From Lagopus muta (lineage: Eukaryota; Chordata; Aves; Galliformes; Phasianidae): a DNA stretch of 64,000 nucleotides. The DNA lies in contig NC_064442.1 in the NCBI RefSeq assembly GCF_023343835.1, forward strand, positions 16,664,501 to 16,728,500, written 5' to 3'. The notes beneath the pieces are model-generated. The model was not told where the DNA came from. It saw nothing but the letters and a program-made list of their open reading frames with translations, and did no database searches. Made by a program: the position numbers and the translations under genes. Numbering within the stretch: the first letter of the stretch is position 1; each line of letters opens with the position of its first letter. Below are positions 11,601 through 25,700 of the stretch, one piece after another.

Positions 11601-14600
11601 GGAGCACTTCTTTCTTCTGGAAGGAAGTCTCTCTGTACTTTGCTCAGTCCAAGCCTGTTTTTGTTACCATTACTCATGCCACAATGAATTTAGACCACAT
11701 AATTTCAGAAACCAGAAAAACGCATGAGAGGTGTCCATTCAAAATCAGTGGTACTATGGGCAGAACTTCTCTCATTAAAGAAAGTTAGGTTCAGCTTAGT
11801 GACTTTCTGTCATGGCTCATTAAGGAAAATCAGAATTAATATACTTCTATTTGCTCGTTTCCAACTGTGGTGAGTTATGTCCCTGGCATGTAGGCTACAT
11901 TTCTCTTTAGAAATTCTGCTTAGGTTTGTAGCCCAGATATTTACATTGATTTATTTGTGCCAAGAAAATATCATTCACAATTATTTATGAGTGAAGAAAA
12001 GTAGGCAATTAGATCTATAGCACCTGGCGTAACGGGGCCCTTAATCCTTGGAGTGCCTTTTGAATGCAATATTAAAAAACAATACCTAGTTGGAAAAAAA
12101 AGTGCTTTGTTTTATGACATAGCCTGTTTACACTGAATTATTGAACATATTCTGATGTAGACTTAGTTTGGTATTTTTGAAGTGTTCATATAATGCCAGT
12201 TCTCATTTTATAAGCTTCATATGCCTGGTCACAGTCTATATGATAGAATAATGCCTTTTTTATATTAAAAAAGTATCACTTTGCATGAGTTGGAAAGCCA
12301 TAGCCATCTGACACTGGTGGCAGATACTGAGTTCAGATGAGGAGAATGCTCTTTGTTCACTGACACAACAATTAATGGCAAAAGGGAAGATTTCAACTTT
12401 TTGTTCTGAGATCTGTGGTTAAGGCTTGTTGTTTAGATTTATGAACTGCAAAGATGTTGGTCTATTTTGCAAGGAGAGGCAGCATTATACTAAAATAAAA
12501 GCTGAAACATTTGAAAGAAACTAAATGACTTAGGAGCTTAAATTTGCATTCTTGCAACTTCTTTGTGTCCTCTTTTTCTGTCCTCTGTGCCCAGAAGAAG
12601 AGAGGTTACATCAGCACAGCTGAGTTCAAAGTTCAGCAATTCCCTTTAACGCTGTGCCCCTTTAATATAGTTAATAATCTCTCTATTGGTTGGGTGTCAG
12701 CTTTTATGAAAGCATCCCCCTGAATTTAGTTGTGCTACCTCTGCAATTACAGTAACTCCTACTTTGGGGGTTCATACCTTGAGATTACAAACGAAGGACA
12801 AAATATCTGTCCTCCTCCCATGTTTTTTCCATTTAACATTATTGATGGATGTTGCCCATAGGAAACTGCTGAAGATTGAATGCATCTGTGATGCAGATGG
12901 AAGAGGCTGCATGTTGCACGAGCCATGCTCTGCACTAGGTGGTGCTCATGGAAACTACAGTCTCTTTCATACTCCAGTAAATTTACTCCCATTATCTTAA
13001 AAGTAAGAGGGGTACAAAGATATTTTGAGACATGCAGGATGGAGATTTCTTAGATTGTGAGTGGACTCTTTTGAGGAAGGGATTCTCAAGAAACATGAGG
13101 CACATTCTATTGAAAGCAACTTATTTTGACATTCATGTAATCTTTTAGCACAAATACGCCTGCTGTTCCTAAAAGTCTGAAACCCCTTGCAGCAAGGTCT
13201 TTATCTCAGCTAGAATTTCTGGTTTTCCAGTGAAAAGATCTCTCAACACTCACAAGCACGCAGAACGTCAGACTTGCTGTGTCTTTCCTAAAGAAAATTG
13301 AAAGAATTTTCAAAAACAGGTATTTCTTCACATGCATCATTGTAGGTTTACATGTTAGAATCCATGATTTTTCAAGTCTGAATACAGCATCTTTTAAGAA
13401 CTTTGTTCATCATGTGCAAATGTGGCCACAACCACTCAGGACTTCAGACTTGCTATGTCTTACCTAAAGAATATGTGCAAATGTGATTGCACTCAGCTAG
13501 TCTTTTAAGTGCATAGAGAGACTTGTAAATAAAAGCACTGCTATTCAGCTATGTGCTAAGCACTCTTCTCTTCCACTGCAATCACTGCAAGCTTAAATGA
13601 TTATTAATTGTAAAGACAGCTTCTTTAATTTAGGTACCTCATACAGTTTCCTACAAATATCAGCATCCAGGTTTTAAAACTGGCTGTAACCACCTAGGTC
13701 CCTGGAGATGACCCTTCAAGTCTTTAATGATGAGGAAGTGGCTCGAGTTATCTTGATGCTTCCCAGATAATGTATAGACAAAGAATGTCTGCATTATTCC
13801 TTTTCAGTCTGAAATCCACAGATCTACTGCTAGAGAGGAAGCCTGGGAAACAATGACCTCCTTGTCAGTGATGCTGGTTTCAGTTGGGAACAGTCACTTG
13901 GCCTGTTTAGTTAATAAGCCCCAGAAACCTCCTGAATTAGAAAGAGCAAATGATCTTAGTTTAGAAGGTCAGAGGGTTAACAATGGAAGGAGCAGTAGTA
14001 CTCAAGGTTGTTTTCTAAGCAAAGTTTAGCTGTGCAAAACAAAGATGAGGGGAAGATGGATACAAGTTAAAACACCTATAGCTTACATCTTACTGGACCA
14101 CGTCTTCTGACATAAACTGATGTACCTTCACTGGAACAGCTCCTTGTGCTGGTAAGGATTACTCCAAACCCTTAGACTTATGACTGTTTTGAGGTAGGCT
14201 GATGGAAAACTTTTGATAACACATTTGGAATTCTAAATTGAATTAACAGATGAGATTCCTGTTTCCTGGTTCTAATTTACGTGGAATGCTAATTTCTTTT
14301 TTCTTTTTTCTTTTTTTTTTTTTTTGTCTGCCAGATGTAGTAAAAAGCTTTTGAATTTAACATATACGCAAAGGTCAGAGCACTGGAGTAAAATCTGGGA
14401 TTGTGCAAATGTTAGGGCCTCTATAGCTTCAGGACATGGCCCTGTTGGGAGTTCAGTCCAGACCTAAATGGAAATATGCTCCTTTGAATTCACTCATTCT
14501 TCTTCTGGACAGTCAGATAAAGAATAACATGGTCCTCTATCCCCAGAGACAAAGATCCTTTAAGAGACTCCAATATCTAAGGTAATCCATGCATCAGTTT

Positions 14601-17600
14601 GGTCCATCTGCCTGACTAAGTCTTAATAGACCTGAGTCTTCTTTAGAGAGGAATTGACGCAGTTTGATTGCTTTTATATTGACAGCTACAGCTTTACTAA
14701 TACCTTTTGTTAAGCAAAAGAGAACTACAGGGCTTCTGAAAGCCTCTGTGAACATCACCGATTTCTAATGCCATGATAACTTCTTTATGAGAAAACAACT
14801 TCTCAGCATTAGTGATGATGGGGAGTATCTGCAGTCTAACCACCAAACTTCAACAGTGTCACAAGCTGAAATACATCAAGGCTACATAACGTGCAGAGCA
14901 CTGCTCTCACTTCCCTATCCTTGCTCAGTTATTTCTGTGGCCACATACAGAAAGAACCTCAACACAGCTCAACAGGGAGGCTGGATTTTCAGAGTGACTT
15001 TGTCAGTATCTCTACCTATTTCCTGACTCGAGCACATTCAGAGGCTTCTATTTGAAACACCATATGAGTTTTTATTTAAAAAGGGAACAGCAACCTTGTT
15101 CCTGAATGTGGTGCACACATGCAGAACCTTACTTGATTTGAAGAAGGCTTGATTTTCTTTCTTAGAAAGTAATCAGACCAGTATGACCCCACCTGGTGAG
15201 CCCAGGAGACAGACTGGGGCTTCAGAGCACTCCTGTACATCAGCCTGTGCAAAAAGCTGCCACTCACAGCAGCCTCTGACCCTCTGCTCCACTAGCCTAG
15301 TCTTCCTTAGGTTGCCTGTGAGCAGGTAATAATGACTTTACTGCTTAAAGAGATCTTCATAATCTTTTTTGCAGTGAATGTTCTTGTCTGGACTGGAGCA
15401 TCCCCAAAACATCATTTGAAGCAGTCTGAAATCTCATGAGCATTTCAGCTTGGAATTAGTGGGTATTCTTTCAACTGTTAATGAGAGTGCAGTAGAAAAT
15501 ACAAGACACCACTGAATACATTCGTATTACATTTCACCCTTTGTCATGCTGGAGGTCCATGGTAAATTAATTTGGCAGATAAATTTACGATGGCAATTTG
15601 CCTTCCAGTTGTATAATTTATTCATGTCAGAAATAATTTATTATACTCTTCTTTAAGCCATTCTTTTTTTGGGGTACCACCTTAGTAAATAAAATTTATT
15701 GTTTACCCTGAGCCTTGTATGGCTTCACAGTGGTCAGTCAATAACCTCAAGGGGATAGTTTTGGTCACATTACTGGTCACTTATTTGGATGGATGATGAA
15801 GTGCCCTGGTCCCATCTGTACATATATTACTTTCTTTTGTCTTAGTGACACTGTTGGAGAGATTAATTAGGTCCATCTGCAGGGGAAGATCAGCCTTGGG
15901 GGATTCAGGTGAATAAAATAAATGCCAAGGGGAAAAAACTGCTGACAGGGGTGTTTTGGAAATCAAACTGTTTTCCATAGTATAAATGAGGAAATCACAT
16001 AAAGAAGGGGCTTGAAAGAAAAGTGTAACTACCATTTAGTTTGGTTACTTCAGCATGACCTGATACGTATCTGCTGCTGTAGGGTAAGAATCCATGATGA
16101 GGGCTGAAGTCCACGGACAGTATTCCCAGCTGTGAAATCAGAATAGCTTTCAGATCTTAGTGGTGCTACCCTCACTTCATGATGGTACAGATTTGAGTTA
16201 TTTCTGACATGGTGATGTTCTCTGCTCTTCATTTGTGTGATCCAAGGTGTGAAGTAAGCTAATCAGAATTCCTATTCCCTCTCCTCTTTTCTTGTTCTAA
16301 CTATACTTGTTGTGGCTCTTGCACCCCCCTCTATTTTTTTCCTTTCTCTTGACTTCCTTTATGCTTCTCTTCATATTTTTTCCTTGTCTTTCTTCTCCTT
16401 TGAAAATAATAATAACCTAACAGCATTGATCTAACTGATATGATCAGAGCAAAATAGAATCTCAGCCCTTACTGACTTGAATATTCTTATTATATGTGTA
16501 ATTAGTTGGTGTAACTGGTCCATAAGCCATTTGAAATTTATTGCAATTTAAATAATCTCTTTCTGTTGCCATATCAGACTACGAGAGGACTCGTATACCA
16601 CAATGCAGTGGGATTACAATCCCAATATTTTCATACAGTGGAAAACTGAAAAGAAAAAAATCCTGTGTGTTTTACTCACTGAAAGTTCACTGTCTTAAGG
16701 ACCTGGAATGTAAGAGTTGTTCTGCTCTTAAACTTCTGTTGGAGTGAAGTGAGACTCTTTATGAGATTGCAGTTCAATTCCTGCTGACTTTTTAAATGAA
16801 CTGGTAAACGCAGAAAAATGAGGGAATATTTGTGAAATAGAATGGGAAAACAAACTATATAAAAGAAAGAGAAGGTGCATGCAGGAAGGATAACGTGGAA
16901 GAATGTAGGTGATTAATTCAATTACTTCATATATATGAAGAACTTTTGGTGACAATGAAAACATTTGCTCTGGAAATACATGGTCCTGCCTCCAGCCTGT
17001 GCTTACAGCAGTGATCCTGAGTCTCAGAGGCACAATTCTGTGCGTGCTTGAATTTTGGGGCCTAAAGCCCCAAAGCCTAAAGCTCTAAAGAGCTGCTGAG
17101 CCCAGTCTGTAGCGCTAGAAGCAAAGCTGCTCTATGTGTAATAAGGTGTGAACATGTGCATATTGTCAGACAACACCAGGTAGACACCCAAGAATGTACT
17201 GTATAGATGAGTTGGTAACTCACAGTCTTTAGACAAGATCATAAACTAAACAGAAATGTAGTTTGACTTAGATGTATTTGAGCTCAATGTGCTCAATGTG
17301 CTGACCTTGCAGAAGAGAGCCTTTGCCACTGCAGGCTCTTGCTCCTTTTAGCTTGCTACACTTTCTAAATGAAGGGTATTCTGAAGGTTCTCTCCTGGCC
17401 AGCATGAGGCAGATCAGTGGCCACAGCCCAGCACCTTGACAACTGGTCCTACCTCTTAGAAACACCTCCACAGCCAACGTCTCCTGGAATCCTCCTTGTT
17501 CAGACCAGCAGTGCAGCAAACGGAGAGCAGTAGTGGAAATTAAGTGGTCCTTTAAAGACCAAAATGCTCCCCTCAAATCTTCTGGGCCAATTTATGTTCT

Positions 17601-18879
17601 TAGGTAGACATAGATGGTTCCCACTCAGTTTTGCTGCACTTGCTTATTGTTATTATTATTATATCTCTGTCCTGTGGGTGCTGTGTTGCTTCCACTGGGG
17701 TCCGCGTGTACTTATTTGTGGGGTTCTGGAAGCAAGCCTGGATGATGGCAGTATGCTTTCAGTGGTGTAACTGGCAAGCTGAAACTGAGGCACTCTGCAG
17801 GGGGCTTCAGCACTGCTTTGTGGCAATACACAGATTTGGTGCCAGCTCATTGGGCCTGCAGCTTTTTGTTCGTAAGATTTGAGCCCACCTGCCATGGACA
17901 TATCATTTCTCTGACTGCTTTCTGATATTTTTTTTTTCCTGGTATTTTTGGTATTACTATTACTGGCAATTTTGAGTCTTGTGTGTTTTTGGTTTTTGTT
18001 TATTGCATTTCTTTTTTGGGGGTGGGTGCGTTTAATTTTGTTTTAATTTTGAGGTGACTGGAAATCTTTAAACAAATTATTTCAGATAGAGAATCTCATT
18101 TACTACGAAACAAGAAATGTTTTGTGACTGGATTTGGTTTGTTTGGTTTTTTTTTTTTGTTTTTCTAGAGGAAACTGATATTGAAAACAGATATTTCCCA
18201 TCAGAATTTTCATTTCTTGGAATAAAATACATTTTCCATCAGAATATGTCAGATACTGAGCTGTGCCAGGTCTCCAGGGTGTCCTAAAAAGAAAGAGGAA
18301 AAAATTCAGTAGAAAAAGAATAACTGCCAACAGAGAAATATTTGGTTCTGCCCTACAGTTCCGCTGTACTGGAGAAAAGCTTTTCCTGGGGTGGAAAATG
18401 AGAGCAAATTTCACTCTATAGAAACTGCAGAACCCTTCCTGCCAGATGGCTGCAGTAAGTCCCGGATCTGCACATTTTCCAGGGGTGAACATGTTTTAGA
18501 CATACCTCAAGGAACCAGCTCGTCGTTTCACAGAGCGAGTGAAACAAGTGATGAATGGCTGCGCATGTAGCATGGAGCCAGCTCAGCAAAGGGCTTCCTA
18601 TCATTAAAATACATCTGCCTCTGTTCTGAGCGGGACATCACAGCCCTCCAAATCTTGGAGTGTTTCCTTATGCACAATAGCAGCAGAACTAGTCCATGTG
18701 TCTCAACCCATCAAATCCTGTTCCTCTTAATCATATGGATTAAATCAGCTACAGTGAGGAACATGAGTCCAGCACCTCTGGCCTGAAACTGGGGGGTTCC
18801 AAGCAGTGGAACCCATCATGAAAATGCAGCGAGGTGCAGATGGGTGCTCACAGCTGCAGATGCTGATGTTTATTTACAA
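2661..18879. other. Intergenic region between WDR61 and CRABP1
   Basis: About 16 kb of AT-rich sequence without a gene I can support. Open frames (for example 5123-5575, 8775-9143 and 3457-3816) are short, lie in several overlapping frames, lack recognisable domains and do not join across splice sites. A T-rich tract lies at 14293-14325. A diverged 28-bp direct repeat lies at 13268-13295 and 13444-13471. A POU octamer (ATTTGCAT, 8375-8382) sits 8 bp from a perfect AP-1 site (TGACTCA, 8390-8396). I saw no CR1 tails here. Regulatory elements of CRABP1 may lie in this interval but cannot be recognised without alignment. Confidence 0.7.
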
Positions 18880-19424
18880 CAGCGGGACGAGGCTTGGTGT
18901 GCTTCTCCATGAACCGCTATGACCAGGACGGGCCCTGCTCCTCGGGATGCAGGTGCAACGCCTGGCAGCCCTTCGGCTCTATCTACCTGCAGCTGAGCGA
19001 TGCAGGAGCGTGGCTGTGACTACAGAAGCATACGGGCTTTGCACGTGCCGCTATCCCTCGCCCTACTCCGGCTCGGATCGGTGCGGGCACGGCTCCAGCC
19101 GCCTGCCCTGCGCAGGGCCGTGCCCCCCCAGCACCCCTTTGGTGGAGCCGTCCGCGTTAGCGGTTCTGGGGATGCGCTCACCCCGGGTTCCAGAGGTGAC
19201 ACAGGTGTGCCCGGACAGCTCGGGCACAGGGTGTGATGGTGTGCCTCCGCGCCTCGGCCCAGCGAGGCTGTGAGCGGTGCACCCTGAGCCCCCAGACTCC
19301 TCTCCCATTTGCGTCGCTCTCCGTTTTCCCCCGGCTGCCTCTGTGCTCTGTCATCGAGTCCTTAGCGCCCAGCGGCTGGTCGAGTGGCAATCGGGCGGCC
19401 CCAGGAGGTCTGCGGAGCAGAGAG

Positions 19425-19486
19425 GGATGGATGGATGGATGGATGGATGGATGGATGGATGGATGGATGGATGGATGGATGGATGG
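19425..19486. repeat. (GGAT)n microsatellite in the CRABP1 promoter
   Basis: Sixty-two uninterrupted bases of the tetranucleotide GGAT (15.5 units), about 200 bp upstream of the CRABP1 start codon. Because the unit contains no stop in most frames, long spurious open frames (Met-Asp-Gly-Trp repeats one way, Ile-His-Pro-Ser the other) run through it. These are artefacts. The length is likely to vary between individuals. Confidence 0.97.
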
Positions 19487-19688
19487 CTGCGAGGACGGAC
19501 AGACGGAAGGCTGGGAGGGGGGACGGCAGCCTGGCGGCGTGCGCCGCTCCCGGGGGAAGGGCTGGGGGCCGGCTGGGGGCCGGTGGGTGTGACCCGCGCT
19601 CCCCTCCGCAGCCGCGGTCCGCCCCGCTCACACGGTGCCCGAGCCGCAGAGCGAGCAGCAGCGTCGCGTCCTCGCCGCCCGCCCCGCC

Positions 19689-19758
19689 ATGCCCAACTTC
19701 GCCGGCACCTGGAAGATGAGGAGCAGCGAGAATTTCGACGAGCTCCTTAAAGCGCTGG
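19689..19758 (+). CDS. CRABP1: CRABP1 exon 1, coding part
   Basis: Seventy nucleotides encode residues 1-23 and the first base of Gly24. The donor is GTGAGC. It holds the GxWK signature and the first helix. It is followed by an unusually short 323-bp GC-rich intron. Confidence 0.97.
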
Positions 19759-22700
19759 GTGAGCTCGGGGCTGGCGGGCGGGCTGGGGCGACGAAGCGAT
19801 GGAAGGGAACCGGGTGGCCGGAGCAGTGCGGTGCCCGGTGCCGCCCGGGAAGGCTCGGGGCTGCGGCGCGGGGAAGGCTGCGAGCCCTGCCCGGGGATCG
19901 CGGGGCGGTCTCACCTGCGAGAGCCGGCGGCCCTGCCCGGGGATCTGCCGCACCGCCCTGCCCGGCGCCGCGGCTTCTCCGTGCGGGGCTGCGGAGCTGT
20001 CTTTCGGCCCCCCGCCCCGAGCCGGACCGGTGCTGGGCGAGCTGGCGAACTCAAGCTGTGCTTCCTCCCCGCTTCGCCTAGGTGTCAACGCTATGCTCAG
20101 GAAGGTGGCGGTGGCGGCCGCCTCCAAACCCCACGTGGAGATCCGCCAGGACGGGGACCAGTTCTACATCAAAACTTCCACCACTGTCCGCACCACGGAG
20201 ATCAACTTCAAAATCGGGGAGAGCTTCGAGGAGGAGACGGTGGATGGCCGAAAATGCAGGGTAAGAAGAGAGCTGTGTGTACGGTGTGTGTGTGTGTGTG
20301 TGTGAACGCTGAGAGGTGCAGACCTGCTGCCCCGGCCGCGAGAGCCACTGTGTCTGCCCAGCTTCCGTACCAAACTCCTCTTAGATAGGATTAATGCATC
20401 TGCTGTCCTCCACCTTCTTCCTCCTAGAAACGCTGAGGGGGCGTCTTGGTGATTGCAGCTCACCTCACCTAACATTCTCTGGCATGCAGGACAGAGCAAA
20501 GCTGAAATCTGAAGGTAACGGAGCATGACAGGTGTTGAGGGCATAGCTGAGTATCTGCTTGCCAGCTCCCTGCCTGCCAGGGCTTTGTCCAGCTCTCTTT
20601 ACCTCCGTCTCTCTTAAAGACCTCACCCACAGTGAAGGCTCTTCCTGGTCCCCCTCCTCAGTGTGGACATAGGGAGCACTGGAGTGAGAGACACCTCAAG
20701 AGTCAGGATTTAGTGCACAAACGTGGCATAACCATTTTCCAAAAATCAGTTGGACAACTTCACAAACGGTTCACATTGGTTATTTGGGGCTGAAATTATC
20801 TGTCATTCCTTTGCAAATTCATGTTTTCAGATTGCTGGTTGGGTAAATCTTTAGCAATGTAGGACAGACTTCCAGACAGTCACACCAGCCACAGTTACAG
20901 TGTCTCCTTATACAGAAGTGCATCAGAGGGAGTGTTTAGGGTTTGATTCTCTGTGTAAGCCCCTGCTCCTCTCCCCTTTGTAAGCCTCTTCAATGGCTGT
21001 GGAGGGGATATCATATTGTTAAGTCAGCAGGATCTGATCCTGGCTTCTTGCTGATGTAGGTACGTGGGATCGAGGGTACTGGAGAACTGGGCTCTGATGA
21101 GTGCTGTCTTTCAAAAAAAGTTAACAATGATGAGTATGTAATCCTTTACCCAAGTACTTGACTCACTGACATTTATAAGATTGCCTCAGAAAGGTGTGTG
21201 AGTAAAGAGCAGAAATGTCCCAAATAAAGAATATGGTTTTTATGATAGCCTGTAGTGGTGCAGCAGCCTATTAGCTAAGCTATCATCTCTGCTGATTCTT
21301 GGGCCAGCTTCTGAGACTGTTTGAACAATTAAAAAATCAGAGTAAACTTAATATCTTCAGTGCAATTGTTGTGAATTTAAAGTTTTGACGAAGAGAGGCA
21401 GACATTGGAAGATGGTGAATTCTTAAATCAACCCCCTTCATCTCCAGGGTGAGTTATCATATATTTAACAGTTTGTTCAGGAAATGTTGCTGGCTGTTAA
21501 TTTGTCTTGCTCAGCAAAAGTAGTTTTTTCATGTATAATTCATACACAATAAATGTGACCTGCTTTCTAGAGGAGGATTTATTGCTGCAGATGGAAAAAC
21601 AATAATTATGGCTGTAAGCTTTGCAGGTTAGAAAAGTCTGAAAGAAATGTGTTTTGTGAAGTAGTAAATTTTTTCCATGTGTTGTGAAATTATTTATAGT
21701 CCAGACTCAGGAATTAGTTGTACTGTTGGATTTATATGGCCAAGATGTGGCCATGGAGCAGAAATTGACAAATACTAAAATGATACTTTGGAATATAATT
21801 TGTGATACCTGGAAAAACTAACTGCTAACTGGTGATAGGCTGTGATACACTTCATGGACTGGAGGGTTTTGTTCTGCCAACTAACTTGATCCATTGTTCA
21901 TAAAACAAAGAGGAGTCCAGTGCAGTTCACTGAAAGGCACAGCTTCTATAACTGCCACTTGAGGAGGCTTGTTGGCTTAAAAACCTACTGGTTTGGAATA
22001 AATATATAAGGTGAACAGCTAATTTTAGATCAAAGGAAGGGGTTTTTTTAATGTTTTTCCCCGCAGAACGTCTGGGAAGTGTTAACTCCATTTTATGCAC
22101 ACATATGTGCACACATGTTTGTATATAATCATGGACTAATGAACGTCTCCCATGTGCTAGTTGTAAAGCAATTACTCACACATTCATTAAGGGCATCCTT
22201 CTGCACAGCTGTTCCATTGCCCCATAGAATAATAGTTCAGTGCTAGAATGAAAAGCAACAGAAAGTCAGGGCTTGCCTATTTGTGAAAGCTAAACAAAAC
22301 CCTATATTTTCTTAACTTGTTTTTCTGTGGTTTCATAATCATTATTCAGATGCTTTGAAAAACGCCCGAGGGTATTTTCAATCAGCAGACCTAGAGCCTT
22401 AAAAAAGAAATACCACAAACACTGGAATTCTAACCAAGTTCCTGTAATGGAGCTGTAGCTGTGATTTATCCTGGGTCGTTAGTGCAATATCTGCTTAACA
22501 TACAGTTAACTTGGCTCGGTGCCACACAGCACGGAAGGTGGGAAAGGCTGCATTATTTATCACCACAAAATGATACACAGTCCTCTTGATGCTTTTACTC
22601 TAAGGGGACTTGGTAGGGACAAGTAATATGTCACATCAAACCAGTGTGCCAAGGTATTTGGCAATGTGGGCTCTGTATTATCATGTTTCTAAACAATGGT

Positions 22701-25700
22701 TTTCAACATCAAGCAATTCAGGAGAACGGCTTTTGAGTTTGGAAACAAGTGCTGATTTACACTGAAAAGACACATCAATTACTTTGCTATTATACACTTA
22801 TTACAATAAAACCTTACAACTTAATTTTGATTTCATCACTTTCCACTGGTCCGTTTCCCTTTGCCTTTATCTGTGTTTTACTCCTTTACAGCAGTTATTC
22901 TCACTGCTGCTCATTGTTGCCTCTCTGCTTCATGCTGCTGGAGAATATAATTAATGCTATTCCTAATGGTTTTCTTGCCTGCAGAGTTTGGCCACTTGGG
23001 AGAATGAAAACAAGATCTATTGCAAACAAACTCTTATTGAGGGAGATGGTCCTAAAACATACTGGACTCGAGAATTAGCTAATGATGAGCTGATTTTGGT
23101 AAGAACCTCTAACCCAACCATTGCGTGCACCGTGTTAACAGCTTTTTGTTGCTATGTAGCATGGCTTACTCCTTTTCTTAAATCTATCTGGAAAAACTGC
23201 CATTTTCATAATTCTCTGCAGTACAATTCACACATCAAATCTTTTCCTTTCTTTTTCGTATTTTTTTTTTTTCTTTAAGAAAAAATGCAAATTTATGCAG
23301 ATTCTCACTTGCATTTTATTGCTGTATCTTTCACCATGTTTTCACTGCTAGAATAATCATAAGTGGGCCACTCCTGCTCTCTACGTCCACAGTAACACCA
23401 AAGAATTTGTTTGATTTATTGCAGATTTTCTCTGGTGAGAGAGAGATCAAAGCATTTGACCTCATTTCTGGAGAACCTTCTTTTTATAAGCATGTGTTTA
23501 ATGTGATGCTTCTCATACACAGGCACATGGTGTATAGGAGACATGTGGCATGTTGTTGGTATGCTCTAATCTCATTCTGCTCATGAAGAACCACAATTCC
23601 TTCCCAATCTCTGCCACAACCCCCTACTCCTTGACCATCTCTCCATCCAGTTCAGAGCTGCCCCGTGAGTTTGCTGCAGATATGCACGTTTGCACATTTG
23701 CTGTAAGCCAACATCCCCCCGCTCCTTTGTGACCTTCCATATGGCAGCAGGGTTACTTCAAGCATTTGCAGTAGCACCTCTGCAACTGCCTCTCCATTCA
23801 TGCCATGAATCATGAGCAGTTTCTTTATTTATATTGTACTTCTGTTAGAGTTGAGTTCGCTCTAATGTATATTTCCCTAGGAATCCATCCACATTCATTA
23901 ATTAAATGACATCCAGAACTGAATATAGACACCATTTTTCAGAGTTACATGTAACACAGTTCAGCTCAAGTTCAGAATCTTTTATTTTGCATGTTCTTTC
24001 AAGTGAATTCTGGATAAATCAGTTGGCTGAGCTGTTGTGCCTCATTGGTTTGGGCATGGAAGAGATGCTGCTGGAGCAACAAGTAAAAAAACATCAAACA
24101 GGGAGTTTTTATTTCAGACTATCAGACTAATTAAACCCCTGCAATTTAAAAAACAAACAGCCTCCCAAACGCTTCTCTAAAGCAGTTGGAGCTCTGTTTT
24201 TAATAGTGCATGTGAAACAAAAACAGGACCCAAACCTAGCCAAGTATAAATAGAAAGCTTTTAAAGTATTACTGTTAGCCCCGACTTCTTGGAACTGTTT
24301 ATCCACCCCTTATGAGAAAGAGTGTGCTGCTGGTAACGAAGTGGAACTGGTTTTTGCTGAAAGAATACTGTAATTCTGGATCATTTATTTTGAATTAATC
24401 ACTGACCTCCTTTATATCATCCCAAAGTTAAGGAGGCAAAGTACTTTGATTTCTGCTTCATCTTTATATAGAACGTACCGAATAAAATGAATTCTCAACT
24501 TTAATTTTTCCAGCTTTTTAATACATTTTTGTAGTTTATTACTTAACAATAAACTGTGGGGCAGCTGTTAAGGAAAGTTCAAGCAAAAAAAGCAGTTCAA
24601 AGCAAAGCAGGAAAGGCAATCAGAACACATTTCCCTCCTGGAGTCAGCAACATGAACGTACCCAGCTGGGGTAGAAGGGTGAGGCTGGTTGAGAAAGCAG
24701 AGCAGTACAAAGATTCCAAAGCCATCTAGCTTTTTTTTTTTTTTCCTCCTGCATAATCCATCTGTTGAGCTTTTCTGAATTAATTCTTTTCCAGATTAGG
24801 ATGTGCATTAGAAAAAAACTCCTCCTTATTAGTATTTTCAGTTATAGGACCGCTAACAACTTCTGAGAAGTGATTTTTACTGGTTCTCTTCATTGCCACT
24901 GAAATGTACGCATTCTTTCTAATCTGCATATGTCTATATTCAACTTTCTGCCATTGTGTATTATGTACATTGAAGAATCTAAACAACATTCCTAACATTT
25001 ATTTTTGCAAATACTGATGAAGCCGCCTCCTGGAAGAACCTTCCTTTTGCTAGGCAAAATCCCTTGAGCCCTTCAACATCAAACAAGTTATTTTTGAATC
25101 ATTCTTTCAGTGCTTCTATAAGCCCTTCTAATTTATTTCCTTTCTAACCTATGGATGCCAGAATCACACATGCTGTTCTGCTATCAGTCATACCAGCACC
25201 TGATGCAGTAACAACTTCATCTCCCCGCTCTTACCTGAAGACTTTCTTAATTAGCTTTTGGAAACTCATGTTCTGCTGATCATGGTCCCAGGTAATTTTC
25301 CTGGCTTTTGATTCCCTGGACTGATCCCTTTCTCCTTGCCTGCAAACTGGGATTATGTTTTGGTAGGATTTTACTGTGGCCATTGTGAAAACATAGTATT
25401 TGCTTCCAAGTGGTCGAGATCATCCCCCCTGTTTTTCACTATTTAATACGGTATGCAGTTCCAGTCTTCTGCCTCCTTTCTGAAGCATAATGGCCTATTT
25501 TGCTTTGTTAAGTATTAGGCCAATGCTTGGTCCTCAAGACATAAAATTTCAAGTCCCTTAGCATCCAAAGCTTTTAAACATATGAGTCAGGATGTTCAAA
25601 ATGTTCTGACACCCTGAAGCTCAGTACTGAGGTGTTCCAAAGAGTAATTGTAGTGAGTGTGAGGTCTCTGCTTTGTTTGGAGAAGTTAAGTTCGCCAAGG

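Larger units (their letters stand above)
18880..20360 (+). promoter_or_regulatory. CRABP1: CRABP1 CpG-island promoter
   Basis: The CpG-dense island begins around 18880, covers exon 1 and exon 2 and fades about 100 bp after exon 2. No TATA box is evident. Features near the start codon include an 11-bp GC-rich unit in tandem (19561-19571 and 19572-19582), a CCGCCCC GC box near 19620 and CCGCCC motifs abutting the ATG. A GGAT microsatellite lies inside the island at 19425-19486. The transcription start is probably within 19590-19680, by inference only. Confidence 0.75.

Noticed and set aside
19277-19750. Open frames with Met-Asp-Gly-Trp repeats (157, 119 and 111 codons)
   Set aside because: They arise because the GGAT microsatellite lacks stops. 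They overlap the CRABP1 promoter and read into exon 1 in the wrong frame.
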